DNA from: Planctomycetota bacterium
GTDB lineage: Bacteria; Planctomycetota; Phycisphaerae; Phycisphaerales; UBA5793
NCBI GenBank assembly: GCA_963205185.1
Contig: CAUJHZ010000038.1
Location: 1 to 64,000 of the forward strand
Direction: 5' to 3'
DNA: 64,000 bases
The number at the start of each line of letters is the position of its first letter. The first letter of the stretch is position 1. The position numbers were made by a program, and so were the translations under genes. Below, piece after piece: positions 35,491 to 44,921 of the stretch. The notes under the pieces are model-generated. The model worked only from the letters and a program-made list of their open reading frames with translations, made no database searches and was not told where the DNA came from.

Positions 35491-35609
35491 GGGCCGCGAT
35501 TCTAGCGCGATGCAGCGCCTGGCAGTCCGGACTGATGCGGCGCGCCGCGGCTCGGCGCGCTATGGTGTCGCGCCGGCCGTGCACCTTCGCGCCGGTAATG
35601 GAGGATCGC

Positions 35610-36074
35610 ATGTCCGTCTACACACGTCTGGCCGAACTCGGCCTCGAACTGCCGCCCGCGCCCAGGCCGGTGGCGGCGTACATTCCGTGGGTGCGCACGG
35701 GAAACCTCATCTACACCAGCGGTCAGGTGCCGCTGGTTGATGGCAAGCCACTGTGCGTAGGTGTCGTGCCGACTGAGGTTCCGCCGGACAAGGCCCAGGC
35801 CGCGGCAAGACTGTGTGCGCTGAACATGCTGGCCGTACTCCACGCCGCGACGGATGAAGCGCTCGACCGCGTCACGAAGGTGGTGCGGCTGGGCGTATTC
35901 GTGGCGTCCAGCCCGGGCTTCACCGCTCATCCGGCGGTGGGCAATGGAGCCAGCGAACTGATGGTTTCAGTCTTCGGCGATGAGATCGGCCGGCACGCTC
36001 GCTCGACGGTCGGCTGCAGCAGCCTGCCCCTGGGGGTGCCCGTCGAGGTCGAGGGGGTCTTCGAGATCCGCTGA
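35610..36074 (+). CDS. RidA/YjgF-family protein
   Basis: The 154-residue product has the RidA fold signature: VRTGNLIYTSGQVPLVDGKP, 8 residues later CALNMLAVLHAATD, then VVRLGVFVASSPGFTAHPAV, and the C-terminal VPVEVEGVFEI. RidA proteins hydrolyse reactive enamine/imine products of threonine dehydratase and other PLP enzymes; this longer subgroup often has unknown specificity. GGAGG precedes the ATG at 35610. Confidence 0.9.
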   Translation: MSVYTRLAELGLELPPAPRPVAAYIPWVRTGNLIYTSGQVPLVDGKPLCVGVVPTEVPPDKAQAAARLCALNMLAVLHAATDEALDRVTKVVRLGVFVASSPGFTAHPAVGNGASELMVSVFGDEIGRHARSTVGCSSLPLGVPVEVEGVFEIR

Positions 36075-36215
36075 TCGGGGCGGATTGCTGAATTGCCCCC
36101 GGGCGGGATTGCCCGCGCAGCGCAGCCGTTTACAATGGGCGCGACTGTCAGCCATCGGTCCGGCAAGGCCGCCCGAGCCGAACGAAACGCACGCGAACCG
36201 CGGAGAGTGCATCCA

Positions 36216-36551
36216 ATGACTCATATCGTCGCCGAGCCCTGCATCAAGTGCAAGTACACCGACTGCGTGGACGTCTGCCCGGTGGACTGCTTCCACGAGG
36301 GCGTCAACTTCCTCGTCATCGACCCGGACGTGTGCATCGACTGCGGCCTGTGCGTTCCGGAATGCCCGACGCAGGCGATCTTCCCCGAAGAGGACCTGCC
36401 CGAGAAATGGGCCGAGTACGTCGAGATCAACGCGCGGCTGGCGCCGGACTGGCCGGAGATCACCGCCAAGAAGGACGCCCTGCCCGAGGCGGAAGAGTTC
36501 AAGAGCGTCGAGAACAAGCGCAACCTGCTTGACGAGAGCGCCGGCGGCTGA
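36216..36551 (+). CDS. fdxA: 7Fe ferredoxin (3Fe-4S and 4Fe-4S)
   Basis: This 111-residue electron carrier has two cluster motifs: [20 protein letters not shown] (first, 7Fe type) and [16 protein letters not shown] (4Fe-4S). A C-terminal extension of about 45 residues, as in Azotobacter-type ferredoxin I, follows ([19 protein letters not shown]). The cysteine spacing fits the 7Fe FdxA group. GGAGA precedes the ATG at 36216. The redox partner is not evident. Confidence 0.93.
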   Translation: MTHIVAEPCIKCKYTDCVDVCPVDCFHEGVNFLVIDPDVCIDCGLCVPECPTQAIFPEEDLPEKWAEYVEINARLAPDWPEITAKKDALPEAEEFKSVENKRNLLDESAGG

Positions 36552-36645
36552 GCCCGGTCCGACACAACCTGGAACGTGCTGATCCATTTGTCCGGGGAGG
36601 ATGATCGTCCACTCATAGTGCGCGGTGCGCCAGGAGATGACCATC

Positions 36646-37029
36646 ATGAGCCGCAGTCCCGCCGCCCCGCCTCGAATCCTCACCGAGCAGGATCAGGCCC
36701 AACTCATCACCATCGCCAGGTGGCAGAAGTTCCTGCTCTGGGGCGTGCTGCTCAACCTGACCACGGTCGCGCTCACGATGGCGGTGCACCCGGCGTTTGG
36801 ACTCATCAACTTCCTGATCGCAATCGCGCTGATCGTACTGGTCGCCAATCTGGGAGCAGCCCTGGGCGATAACGTGGTCTCGCGGATTCTCTATTGCATC
36901 GGCCTGCTCCTGCCGCTCATCAGCCTCGTCATCCTCGTCGTTCTGAATCAGCGGGCCACGAACATCCTCAAGGCCCACGGCATTCCGGTCGGCTTCATGG
37001 GCGCGAGGATTCCCAACACAGCGGCATGA
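36646..37029 (+). CDS. Small membrane protein, unknown function
   Basis: The 127-residue product has three hydrophobic segments (about 30-50, 50-75 and 85-105: KFLLWGVLLNLTTVALTMAV, LINFLIAIALIVLVANLGAA, ILYCIGLLLPLISLVILVVL) and a short hydrophilic tail. AGGAG lies nine bases before the ATG at 36646. No family recognised. A terminator hairpin at 37034-37057 follows directly. Confidence 0.72.
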   Translation: MSRSPAAPPRILTEQDQAQLITIARWQKFLLWGVLLNLTTVALTMAVHPAFGLINFLIAIALIVLVANLGAALGDNVVSRILYCIGLLLPLISLVILVVLNQRATNILKAHGIPVGFMGARIPNTAA

Positions 37030-37033
37030 AAAA

Positions 37034-37057
37034 AACCGCGCTCAGCTGAGCGCGGTT
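37034..37057. terminator. Bidirectional terminator between membrane protein gene and gap
   Basis: A perfect 24-base palindrome preceded by a run of A residues (37030-37035), so that on the minus strand it is followed by a T run. It is a strong terminator for the gap gene (minus) and may also end the plus-strand gene. Confidence 0.85.
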
Positions 37058-37100
37058 CTGGAAATTCTCGAATGGGCTTCGCCCGATTGGCCAGCCGGGA

Positions 37101-38123
37101 TTACTTGATCCCATCCTTGCCGGCCATGTACTTGATCATGTCGATGAGGCGGTTGCAGTAGCCGACTTCGTTGTCGTACCACGACACGATCTTGAAGAAG
37201 CGATCGTTGAGTTCGATGCCCGCGCCGGCGTCGAAGATGGACGATCGAGGATCGCCGATGAAATCGCTCGACACGACTTCTTCTTCCGTGTAACCCAGCA
37301 CGCCCTTCATCGTGCCTTCGGCGGCTTCCTTCATCGCCGCGTTGATCGCCGCCAGCGAGGTGGACTTGCTCGTGCGGAAGGTGAGATCAACGGCGGAGAC
37401 ATCCGCCGTCGGCACACGGAAACTCATGCCCGTCAGGCGGCCCTTGAGCGCGGGGATGCACAGGGTCACGGCCTTGGCCGCGCCCGTGCTTGCCGGGATG
37501 ATGTTCATGTAGGCGTTGCGCCCGCCGCGCCAGTCCTTCTTGCTCGGGCCGTCCTGCGTCGGCTGCGTGGCGGTCACGGCGTGAATCGTCGTCATCAGGC
37601 CCTCTTCGAGCCCGAACGTCTCGTGGATGACCTTCGCCACCGGCGCCAGGCAGTTGGTGGTGCAGGACGCATTGGAAATGATCTTGTCTTTGGCCGGGTC
37701 GTAGGTTTCGTGGTTGACCTTGTACGCCAGCGTCTTCACCTTGTCGGGCGACTTGGTCGGCGCCGAGATGATGACGCGCTTGGCGCCGGCGGAAAGGTGC
37801 TTGCCGGCGCTCTCGGCATCGGTGAACAGGCCGGTCGATTCGACGACATAGTCGCAGCCCACGCTCGTCCACGGCAGGCTGGCCGGGTCGCGCTCGGCGA
37901 AGCACCTGGTCACCTTGCCGTTGACGGTGAACTGGCCCTCGCCCGCCTGCACCGTACCTTCAAAGCGGCCGTGCACGGTGTCGTGGCGCAGCAGGTAGGA
38001 GAGGTTGTCGGATGGGACAAGGTCATTGACCGCGACGAACTCGATTCCGCCCTGTCGAAGACCCGCACGGAACATCAGGCGACCGATGCGACCGAACCCG
38101 TTGATGCCGACGCGAATGGCCAT
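37101..38123 (-). CDS. gap: Glyceraldehyde-3-phosphate dehydrogenase (NAD-type)
   Basis: The enzyme converts glyceraldehyde 3-phosphate to 1,3-bisphosphoglycerate in glycolysis. The 340-residue product has the Rossmann motif [10 protein letters not shown], an Asp in FVAVNDL typical of NAD preference, and the catalytic cysteine C154 in [19 protein letters not shown] precedes the start. A possible promoter is at 38222-38250 and a terminator at 37034-37057. Length is normal. Confidence 0.98.
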   Translation of the reverse strand: MAIRVGINGFGRIGRLMFRAGLRQGGIEFVAVNDLVPSDNLSYLLRHDTVHGRFEGTVQAGEGQFTVNGKVTRCFAERDPASLPWTSVGCDYVVESTGLFTDAESAGKHLSAGAKRVIISAPTKSPDKVKTLAYKVNHETYDPAKDKIISNASCTTNCLAPVAKVIHETFGLEEGLMTTIHAVTATQPTQDGPSKKDWRGGRNAYMNIIPASTGAAKAVTLCIPALKGRLTGMSFRVPTADVSAVDLTFRTSKSTSLAAINAAMKEAAEGTMKGVLGYTEEEVVSSDFIGDPRSSIFDAGAGIELNDRFFKIVSWYDNEVGYCNRLIDMIKYMAGKDGIK

Positions 38124-38221
38124 GTGGATACCTCCGATGGCGGCTGAGACTGTCTGAAGCGAGAGCCGGCGGAAAACGCCGCCTCGAAACCGGCTCGGCT
38201 ACAACAGTAGGCGGCTGATGA

Positions 38222-38250
38222 AACGTAACGGAGCAGGCGCGAACCGTCAA
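38222..38250 (-). promoter_or_regulatory. Possible gap promoter
   Basis: TTGACG (38250-38245) is followed after 17 bases by TACGTT (38227-38222). The -35 matches in five of six positions but the -10 is poor, so this is tentative. Confidence 0.3.
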
Positions 38251-38294
38251 TACGGGACTGTGCCGGATATCCGGCGGCGCATACGCTCTTGCCC

Positions 38295-39515
38295 ATGCAA
38301 CTGTCCGATCGGGTCAACCGGCTCAAGCCCTCCAGCACACTGGCGGTCAGCGCCCTGGCCAAGGAAATGGTCTCGCGGGGCATCGACGTCATCGGCTTTG
38401 GAGCCGGCGAGCCCGACTTCACCACGCCCGCGCACATTCGCGACGCAGCCAAGCGAGCCCTCGACGCCGGGATGACGCACTACGGCCCCGTGCCCGGCGA
38501 CCCCGCCGCCCGCGCCGCCATCGCCCGCAAACTCGTGCGCGACAACGGTCTCGGCTCCATCACGCCAGAGCACGTGCTCATCTCCGCAGGCGGGAAGCAC
38601 TCGCTCTTTCTGCTCGCTCACTGCCTGTTCGACACCGGCTGCGGTCTCGAGATGATCCTGCCCACGCCGGCGTGGGTCAGCTACCGCCCCATCGCGGAAA
38701 TGGCCGGCGCCAGCGTCGTCGAAGTTCCGACGCGCGTCGAAGACGACTTCAAGATGACGCCGGCCATGCTTGCCGCCGCCCTGTCGCCGCGTTCGCGCCT
38801 GTTGCTGATCAACTCGCCGAGCAACCCCTGCGGCACGATGTACCGCCCCGATGAACTCGAGGCCCTCGCCGCGGTCGTCACCGAGCACAACGCGGCAGGC
38901 GGGAACCTGCTGGTCGCCAGCGATGACATTTACGAAAAGATCGTCTACGCCGACACACCCTTCGCCAGCATCTGTCGGTTTCTCGATCCGAAGTGGTCGG
39001 TCACTCTCAACGGCCTGAGCAAGGCCTACGCGATGACCGGCTGGCGCATCGGCTACGCCGCCGGACCGATCGAACTGATCAAAGCCATGAGCAAACTGCA
39101 GGGGCAGATGATTACGTGCATCGCCTCGTTCTGCTTCCCGGCGATCGTCGAAGCCCTCGACGCGGGCGAGGCCGACGTCGCCGAGATGCGAGAGCACTAC
39201 CGTCGGCGGGCGGCGCTCATGCACGATCATGTCTCCTCCTGGCCCGGCGTGCGCTGCCCGCGGCCCACGGGCGCTTTCTATCTCTTTCCCGACATTTCGG
39301 CGTGGTTCGGCCGCACCACGGCCGGCGGCGCGCTGCTCCGCACCAGCATGGACGTCGCCACGGCCCTGCTCAACGAGGCCCACGTCGCCGTCGTGCCCGG
39401 CGATGAGTTCGGCGGCTGCGGGCCGCGACACATCCGCATGAGTTTCGCCTGCTCCACCGAACAGATCGAGACCGGCATGAGCTGGATGGCATCGTTCGTC
39501 CGCGGGCTGTCGTGA
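38295..39515 (+). CDS. Aspartate aminotransferase-like class I aminotransferase
   Basis: This 406-residue PLP enzyme has the family's N-terminal SSTLAVSALAKEMVSRGIDV and GAGEPDFTTP, the NPCGT cofactor contact near 178, D211 and Y213 (ASDDIYEKIVY), and the PLP lysine K243 in LNGLSKAYAMTGWRIGY. It most resembles the thermophile-type AspC/AspB aspartate aminotransferases, which make aspartate from oxaloacetate and glutamate; other substrates are possible. ATG 38295 is preceded by an in-frame TTG at 38289; neither has a good Shine-Dalgarno. Confidence 0.92.
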   Translation: MQLSDRVNRLKPSSTLAVSALAKEMVSRGIDVIGFGAGEPDFTTPAHIRDAAKRALDAGMTHYGPVPGDPAARAAIARKLVRDNGLGSITPEHVLISAGGKHSLFLLAHCLFDTGCGLEMILPTPAWVSYRPIAEMAGASVVEVPTRVEDDFKMTPAMLAAALSPRSRLLLINSPSNPCGTMYRPDELEALAAVVTEHNAAGGNLLVASDDIYEKIVYADTPFASICRFLDPKWSVTLNGLSKAYAMTGWRIGYAAGPIELIKAMSKLQGQMITCIASFCFPAIVEALDAGEADVAEMREHYRRRAALMHDHVSSWPGVRCPRPTGAFYLFPDISAWFGRTTAGGALLRTSMDVATALLNEAHVAVVPGDEFGGCGPRHIRMSFACSTEQIETGMSWMASFVRGLS

Positions 39516-39631
39516 AATCTGCTGCTCGGCGGCCAAATGTTGCGCCGAATTGCCCCAGATAGGCGTCCTTTCTGGTAGACTGATTCGACATCGAGAAGCG
39601 CCGGGCCGGGACGGTGCGGAAAGGAACGGCG

Positions 39632-40225
39632 ATGAAGCGGTGGCTGCTGGCAAGCGTGGCGATCGTCATCCTCATGGCCGCCGCGCTGATCTTCGTCGTG
39701 CGTGCCTTCATCGAAACCCCGCCGCCGAAGGTCCCGGTGCTGGCCGATGCTCCCCTGGCGCTGCACATCAATGAGATCGACCTGTCCACGTCGGGCATGA
39801 TCCTCGTCAGCATCGACAACCTCACCCAGCGCGACATCGACATCAATGCAGTGGCTCTGGGCAATGCGATTTCACGCTCGCTGCGACTGTTCGATCCCAC
39901 CGGCAACGAGTATCAGTGGGTGGACAGCAAGGGCCGCATCGTGCTCGACGCGATTGCTTCGGATCAATCGTGGCAATGGGCCTGGGGCGGCTCTACAGGC
40001 GATCGGACGCGCATCGAAGCCGGCCGCACGGAAAATTTCGCCCTGGTGGTAACTCCTGACCTCGGTCTGGTGGCCAGCGAGTGGGTGGCGCGCCTTCGCC
40101 GCACTCCACCCTGGCTCACGTACGTGATCGACTGTGAGATCCCGACGATCGATCCGCAAACCGGCGAATCAAAGAAAATCCGCACGACCGCCACCGGCGA
40201 AACGGCGTACAAGCCGCGACCGTAG
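39632..40225 (+). CDS. Membrane-anchored protein of unknown function
   Basis: The 197-residue product has an N-terminal anchor helix (LLASVAIVILMAAALIFVVR) and a mostly beta-strand exposed domain (LHINEIDLSTSGMILVSIDN, LRLFDPTGNEYQWVDSKG). AAAGGAAC precedes the ATG at 39632. It may be co-transcribed with the DUF2330 gene downstream. No family recognised. Confidence 0.7.
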   Translation: MKRWLLASVAIVILMAAALIFVVRAFIETPPPKVPVLADAPLALHINEIDLSTSGMILVSIDNLTQRDIDINAVALGNAISRSLRLFDPTGNEYQWVDSKGRIVLDAIASDQSWQWAWGGSTGDRTRIEAGRTENFALVVTPDLGLVASEWVARLRRTPPWLTYVIDCEIPTIDPQTGESKKIRTTATGETAYKPRP

Positions 40226-40333
40226 GAGGTTGCCGGCGCTCCTGGCATGCAACCGCTCGGACGATCGGGTCGAATACGCAGTCGGATTCGGTACTGCGCC
40301 TCGATGGTGCTGCTCCGGTTCCGGGAGGCTTTC

Positions 40334-41923
40334 ATGCGACAGCTTCGGGCGCCAGATCGGCTGATCGTGCTGCTTGCGGCGCTCGTCGCGTGGGCCGCAT
40401 CGCCGGCGCTTGGCGACGGCAAGTACTTCCGCGCGGAGGTCGTGGCGCGCGACCCTTCGATCCCGCACCAGGCGGCGCTCATCTCCTACCGCGACGGCGT
40501 GGAGACGCTCATCGTGCAATCCGCCGTGCAGGCCGAAGGCGAGCAGGTCGCGTGGGTGCTGCCGCTGCCGGCGCAGCCGACGGCGATCGAAGCGGCAAGC
40601 CCGGGCACGATTGCGACGCTGCAGCAACTGGTCCAGCCGCGGCTCGTGCTCGAGCGAAACGTGACGCCGTGGATCTTCGTGGCGCTGGCGGCCCTGGCCT
40701 GCTGCGGACTGATGCTGGTGGTGTCGCGGGCGCTAAGCAAGCATTCGACCCTGGCGCGCATTCTCATCTATGTGATTGCGTTTCCGATCATGCTGCTGGC
40801 GACCTCCGTGGGTGTGTTCCTGCCTGCACTGGCTCGACCCCGCAGCATGGCGGCGGCCGATCCACAGCCGCAACGCGGCGTCTCGATTCTCATGGACGAA
40901 ACCGTCGGCTCGTACACCGTCACGGTGATTGCCGCCGACGCCGGCTCCGAGGTGCGCGACTGGCTCAGCAAGAACGGATTTACATGCGACGACGCGGCGG
41001 GCCAGGTGATCGATCAATACGCCTCCGAGGGCTGGTGCTTCGCGACGGCGAAGATCCGCTGGTCGCCGCAGGAGATGCTTTCGCCGCACCCGCTCAAAGT
41101 CGTTTTTCCTGTCGATGAGGCCGTGTACCCGATGCGGCTCACGGGGGCGGGCGCCACGCAACCGCTGGCGCTGGACCTGTTCATCATCGGCAGCGAGATG
41201 GCGGCTGCGCGCGATCTCAAGCAGTGGCGCTGCGAGCAGCTCGTGCGCGATGAGGCTGCGAAGGACTGGTTTGATGGGGACGCAAGCGTGTACGAAGGCG
41301 GCGCGACGCCGCTGCGCATCGGCCATCCGGCCATCGCCGCCGCGCTTTGGGATGGCGCGACACTGACGCACCTGAGCGGCACGCTCTCGCCGGCGCAGAT
41401 GGCTCGTGATGATGTGCATCTGCGCTGGGAGCCGCCGCGGGCATACCAGCGCACGTTTTTCACGGGTCAGGCCGCGACCCTGCTGGGGGCCGTGGCGGGG
41501 ATCGGCTTGGCGGCGCTGGCGTTTCTCGCCGCTTCGCTGGCGGCGCTGCGCACGTCCTGGCGATTTGGACGCGTCTGCGCCTGGACGCTCGTACCCGGTC
41601 TGGTTGCGGCGATGCTGTGCGCGCCGGCGTTCGCGCTATTCGCGCCATCGGTCGAGACAGTGACGGAGCCGGCCCATCCCATCGATCGGAAGATGGCGCA
41701 AAATCACGTGATGTATGAGTGGGACGATCTGCGCGAGCGCGGGGCTCTTGAGCGTGAGCAGTTCATTGCCCGGCTCCGTTCAGCATGGCCTGAGCACCTG
41801 CCGCGTGGCGATGTGCCGATGGGTCTGGTGGTCCGCGAAGACGATTCGGGTTGGGACCTCATCTTCCACGATCGCGATGCGACCCCCACGGTGATGCGTC
41901 TCGATCGCGAATCACCGCGCTGA
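40334..41923 (+). CDS. DUF2330-like exported and membrane-anchored protein
   Basis: The 529-residue product has a signal peptide (RLIVLLAALVAWAASPALG) and the DUF2330-type start of the mature chain (AALISYRDGVETLIVQSAVQ, VAWVLPLPAQPTAIEAASPG). There are hydrophobic segments near 115-135 and 145-165, and a later pair (about 395-420, 430-455). GGGAGG precedes the ATG at 40334. DUF2330 proteins are exported and of unknown function. The last part (about 455-529) is soluble. Confidence 0.78.
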   Translation: MRQLRAPDRLIVLLAALVAWAASPALGDGKYFRAEVVARDPSIPHQAALISYRDGVETLIVQSAVQAEGEQVAWVLPLPAQPTAIEAASPGTIATLQQLVQPRLVLERNVTPWIFVALAALACCGLMLVVSRALSKHSTLARILIYVIAFPIMLLATSVGVFLPALARPRSMAAADPQPQRGVSILMDETVGSYTVTVIAADAGSEVRDWLSKNGFTCDDAAGQVIDQYASEGWCFATAKIRWSPQEMLSPHPLKVVFPVDEAVYPMRLTGAGATQPLALDLFIIGSEMAAARDLKQWRCEQLVRDEAAKDWFDGDASVYEGGATPLRIGHPAIAAALWDGATLTHLSGTLSPAQMARDDVHLRWEPPRAYQRTFFTGQAATLLGAVAGIGLAALAFLAASLAALRTSWRFGRVCAWTLVPGLVAAMLCAPAFALFAPSVETVTEPAHPIDRKMAQNHVMYEWDDLRERGALEREQFIARLRSAWPEHLPRGDVPMGLVVREDDSGWDLIFHDRDATPTVMRLDRESPR

Positions 41924-42126
41924 ACCGGACGCTTCGCGGCACAGACGGATCAATCCGGCACTGAGCAACGGGAGTCACACCAGATCTCCGCCGGGCATCG
42001 GCCTCATGCACCCCTTCCGCTTTGGCCGACAATGCACGGGCGCGCGTATCATCGAATGGCGCGGCTCTGTGACCTATCGGACCGCCAGACACTGACACAG
42101 TCCCACCTCGGGGAGGATGGCTCGAG

Positions 42127-42837
42127 ATGACCTTCAATCCGTTCCGCAGTTCTTTCAACCCTGATCACTTCGATCCGGCTCACCCGGCGTCGAGCGATCC
42201 GCAGATCGCCGCTGCGGCCGTGCAGGCCCTGCCTCACCTGACCAACTCCGTGCACTACCAGCGCACGCGCGAGATGACGATCGACGAACTGCTGCTCGAA
42301 AACCGCGTCGTGTTTCTGATCGGGGAGATCAACTACGGCAGCGCGGCCCGCGTCATGATGCAGATGCTCTATCTGGACAACCAGAAAAAGGGCCAGGACA
42401 TCAACCTCTACGTCAACAGCCACGGCGGAACCGTGGATGACACGCTGGCGATCTACGACACCATGCAGTTCCTCTCGGCCGACGTCGCCACCTACTGCAT
42501 CGGCCGAGCCTACTCCGGTGGGTCGATCATCCTCGCAGCCGGCACCAAGGACAAGCGCTACATCCTGCCCCACGCCAAGGTCATGATCCACCAGCCGCTG
42601 GGCGGTGTGGGCGGCCAGGCCGAGGACATCAAGATCCAGGCCGAGCAGATCATCAAGAGCAAGCGCATGCTCGCCCAGGTGCTCGCGAGCCACACCGGCC
42701 AGAGCGTCGAGCAGGTGCTCGCCGACTCGGAGCGCGACAAGTATTTCAGCGCTGAAGAAGCGAAGAACTACGGTTTGGTCGATGAAGTGCTCGCTTTCGA
42801 ACTCGACAAAGGCAAGAAGAAGGCGACGTCGAGCTGA
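42127..42837 (+). CDS. clpP: ClpP-like protease subunit (variant active-site surround)
   Basis: This 236-residue serine peptidase homologue has all three catalytic positions: S130 in GRAYSGGSIILAAG, H155 in KVMIHQPLGG and an Asp near 182 (LADSERDKYFS). The motifs around them differ from canonical ClpP: VNSHGGTVDDTL in place of NSPGGSV-type, and YSGGS in place of ASMGA. An extra N-terminal segment of about 50 residues is rich in Asn, Pro and His. It lies 81 bases before a canonical clpP, so the two may form a mixed ClpP ring, as in other bacteria with two subunits. GGGGAGG precedes the ATG. Confidence 0.9.
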   Translation: MTFNPFRSSFNPDHFDPAHPASSDPQIAAAAVQALPHLTNSVHYQRTREMTIDELLLENRVVFLIGEINYGSAARVMMQMLYLDNQKKGQDINLYVNSHGGTVDDTLAIYDTMQFLSADVATYCIGRAYSGGSIILAAGTKDKRYILPHAKVMIHQPLGGVGGQAEDIKIQAEQIIKSKRMLAQVLASHTGQSVEQVLADSERDKYFSAEEAKNYGLVDEVLAFELDKGKKKATSS

Positions 42838-42918
42838 ACGTGGCCGCGCGCGTTCTCCCGCATCACTGACCCAACCGCGGCAGCGCTCGTCGCGCCGCGA
42901 TCTCGCAAGGACCCGAAC

Positions 42919-43536
42919 ATGCCCAATCTCATTCCCATCGTCGTCGAACAGACCGGCCGCGGCGAACGCGCCTACGACATCTACTCGCGGCTGCTCAAGG
43001 ACCGGATCATCTTCCTCGGCGGAGGCGTGGATGACGACGAAGCGAACCTGATCGTCGCGCAGCTGCTCTTTCTCGCCAACGAAGACGCCAAGGCGGACAT
43101 CCAGTTCTACATCAACTCGCCGGGCGGCAGCGTCACGGCCGGCCTGGGCATCCTGGACACCATGAACTACATCCCCTGCGACGTGGCCACCTACTGCGTC
43201 GGCCAGGCGGCCTCGATGGGCGCCGTGCTGCTCGCGGGCGGCACGCCGGGCAAGCGCTACTGCCTGCCTTCCAGCCGCGTGCTGCTCCACCAGCCGCTCA
43301 TCGGCGGCGTGATGGAGGGCCAGGCGACCGATCTCGAAATCGAGGCGCGCGAGATGCTCCGCCTGCGCGAAATGCTCTACAAGGGCCTGGCCAGGGCCAC
43401 GGGCAAGAGTTTCGAGCAGATCGAAGCCGACTGCGACCGCAACAAGTGGCTCAGCGCCGACGAAGCCAAGCAGTACGGCCTGATCGACTCCGTCCTCGCG
43501 CACACGGACATGGTGGGGACGAAGAAAAGCGAGTAA
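42919..43536 (+). CDS. clpP: ATP-dependent Clp protease proteolytic subunit
   Basis: The 205-residue product is a canonical ClpP with catalytic S99 ([15 protein letters not shown]), H124 ([10 protein letters not shown]) and D171, plus [19 protein letters not shown]. ClpP forms two stacked seven-subunit rings that degrade proteins unfolded by ClpX or ClpA. AAGGA precedes the start. The preceding clpP-like gene is probably in the same operon; no clpX or tig gene is present here. Confidence 0.97.
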   Translation: MPNLIPIVVEQTGRGERAYDIYSRLLKDRIIFLGGGVDDDEANLIVAQLLFLANEDAKADIQFYINSPGGSVTAGLGILDTMNYIPCDVATYCVGQAASMGAVLLAGGTPGKRYCLPSSRVLLHQPLIGGVMEGQATDLEIEAREMLRLREMLYKGLARATGKSFEQIEADCDRNKWLSADEAKQYGLIDSVLAHTDMVGTKKSE

Positions 43537-43641
43537 CGCACGAAGGTCCCCGCCTGATCGCTCCGCGCACTGCGCGTGAGGTGACCATCCGGCCTCTCGA
43601 TGGGCTCTGGCGGCCGAGGTGATCCACGATATACTTGCCGC

Positions 43642-43893
43642 ATGGCGTGGACGGCTGGTGGGAATCGGGTGGCGTTCGGTGTGCGGCGCGCGACGGCGCT
43701 GGCGGCAGCGGTGAGCGCGTGCGTCGCGATAATTTCGCTGCTGGGCGGCTGCACCAAGCCGCTGTTCCCCGATAATTACTCCAGGACCCAGTTCGATCAG
43801 TACGACCGGCTGCGCGGCGACTACGTCGAGGCGCGCCAGACGGACATGTACGGCAAGCCCGTGCCGGCGCTGCGCGAGCGGCTGAGGCCGTAG
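43642..43893 (+). CDS. Small lipoprotein
   Basis: The 83-residue product has a lipoprotein-type leader with lipobox LLGGC at residues 33-37 and a short Asp/Tyr/Arg-rich mature part (DQYDRLRGDYVEARQTDMYG). No family recognised. No strong Shine-Dalgarno; the ATG at 43642 was chosen because it places the lipobox plausibly. It is the only gene between clpP and the amidase. Confidence 0.5.
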   Translation: MAWTAGGNRVAFGVRRATALAAAVSACVAIISLLGGCTKPLFPDNYSRTQFDQYDRLRGDYVEARQTDMYGKPVPALRERLRP

Positions 43894-44055
43894 CCCAGTC
43901 GCCGGCGTCGAGAAGGTCCGATGTTTCGGCGGATTTGCCCGCCCGGCGCAAAATGGCCGGACCTTTCGCATTTTCGGAAAATCACAAAGTTTTTTCGTCA
44001 GCAGCGACGATACTTCCTTGGCGACCTGCACTGGTGGGGTACACTGAACGTGTCC

Positions 44056-44718
44056 ATGATTCCGACGAGCCGTTTCGACTTCGCATCCCGGCCGCACCGC
44101 CGCGCGGTGACGGTGTGGGCATCGTTCGTCGCGACCATGACGGTGCTCGGCGGCGTGCTGCTCGTCACCGACCAGGGCCCGTTGCCGCGGCTGGGTTCAA
44201 GCCAGCCGGCGCTGGGCGTCAACCTCGGCTCGCGCGCCATCGGCAGCGTACTCGACACCGCCGCCCCGCTCAAGCAGGACCAGTGGCTCGAAATCGTGAT
44301 CCACGACTCGGGCAGCCAGCATGGCTCGGTTGAGAGCCTCGCCCGCCAGGCGCAGTCCCTCGGGCTCAAGGGTCTGGGTTACCACTTCGTCATCGGCAAC
44401 GGCAATGGCATGGGCGACGGCGAACTGCACGTCGGCTACCGCTGGAACGAGCAGCTGCCCGGCGCCCACATCGGCGGCGCCGACGGCGCCTGGCACAACG
44501 TCCACAGCGTGGCCATCTGCCTCGTGGGCAACGGCGAGGCGAGCGAATTCAGCGACCGCCAGATGGCACGGCTGGTGGATCTGGTCCGCGGTCTGCAGGA
44601 GCGGCTGAACATCGATCTCGACCATGTCCTGCTCAATTCGGCCATCACGGGCCAGTCCAGCCCCGGCCGGTATTTCCCCGAGCAGCGATTTCGCGATCAA
44701 CTTCGCCTGAACGGTTGA
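44056..44718 (+). CDS. N-acetylmuramoyl-L-alanine amidase (amidase_2/PGRP-like)
   Basis: The 220-residue product has an N-terminal membrane helix (VWASFVATMTVLGGVLLVTD) and an amidase_2 domain: WLEIVIHDSGSQHGSVESLA with a zinc-binding His, LGYHFVIGNGNGMGDGELHV with a second, and HNVHSVAICLVGN. It would cleave the bond between MurNAc and the peptide. The usual zinc Cys/Asp near the end is replaced or unclear (STGRYF-type region reads QSSPGRYFP), so activity is not certain. A long 5' frame from 43921 adds a leader I regard as untranslated. Confidence 0.82.
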   Translation: MIPTSRFDFASRPHRRAVTVWASFVATMTVLGGVLLVTDQGPLPRLGSSQPALGVNLGSRAIGSVLDTAAPLKQDQWLEIVIHDSGSQHGSVESLARQAQSLGLKGLGYHFVIGNGNGMGDGELHVGYRWNEQLPGAHIGGADGAWHNVHSVAICLVGNGEASEFSDRQMARLVDLVRGLQERLNIDLDHVLLNSAITGQSSPGRYFPEQRFRDQLRLNG

Positions 44719-44745
44719 GAATCGTCGCATCGATCCCCGTATAAT
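44715..44745 (+). promoter_or_regulatory. Possible promoter of the kinase gene
   Basis: A perfect TATAAT at 44740-44745 lies 19 bases after TTGAGA (44715-44720), which overlaps the amidase stop. The spacing is long. A leader of about 170 bases to the kinase start would follow. Confidence 0.45.
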
Positions 44746-44921
44746 CGGCTGCGTGGTGAGAGAAAGGCGATCCCCCGGCACAGGGTCTACGCCCCGTACA
44801 GGTTTGGTATCAAGTCGTGCCCGAATGGGACCGATCCCAAGGGACGGCCGTCGAAGTACCAGTTCCGGCCGGCTTGACCGGGAAAGCAGCGCGGCGTTAA
44901 TGCCCCCAGCAGGATTGAGAC
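44746..44921 (+). other. Structured-looking leader before the kinase gene
   Basis: About 176 bases between the promoter-like site and the GTG start. It has several short complementary stretches (for example GGCCG and CGGCC near 44842-44875), and no frame with a convincing start. It does not match any riboswitch consensus I know. Confidence 0.3.

Noticed and set aside
42049-44097. 682-codon open frame on the minus strand opposite the clpP pair
   Set aside because: It is the antisense shadow of two clear clpP genes and the small lipoprotein; the translation has no domain.
44746-44921. Possible riboswitch or SRP RNA before the kinase gene
   Set aside because: No match to the conserved cores of cyclic di-GMP, cobalamin or other riboswitches, or to the SRP domain IV consensus.
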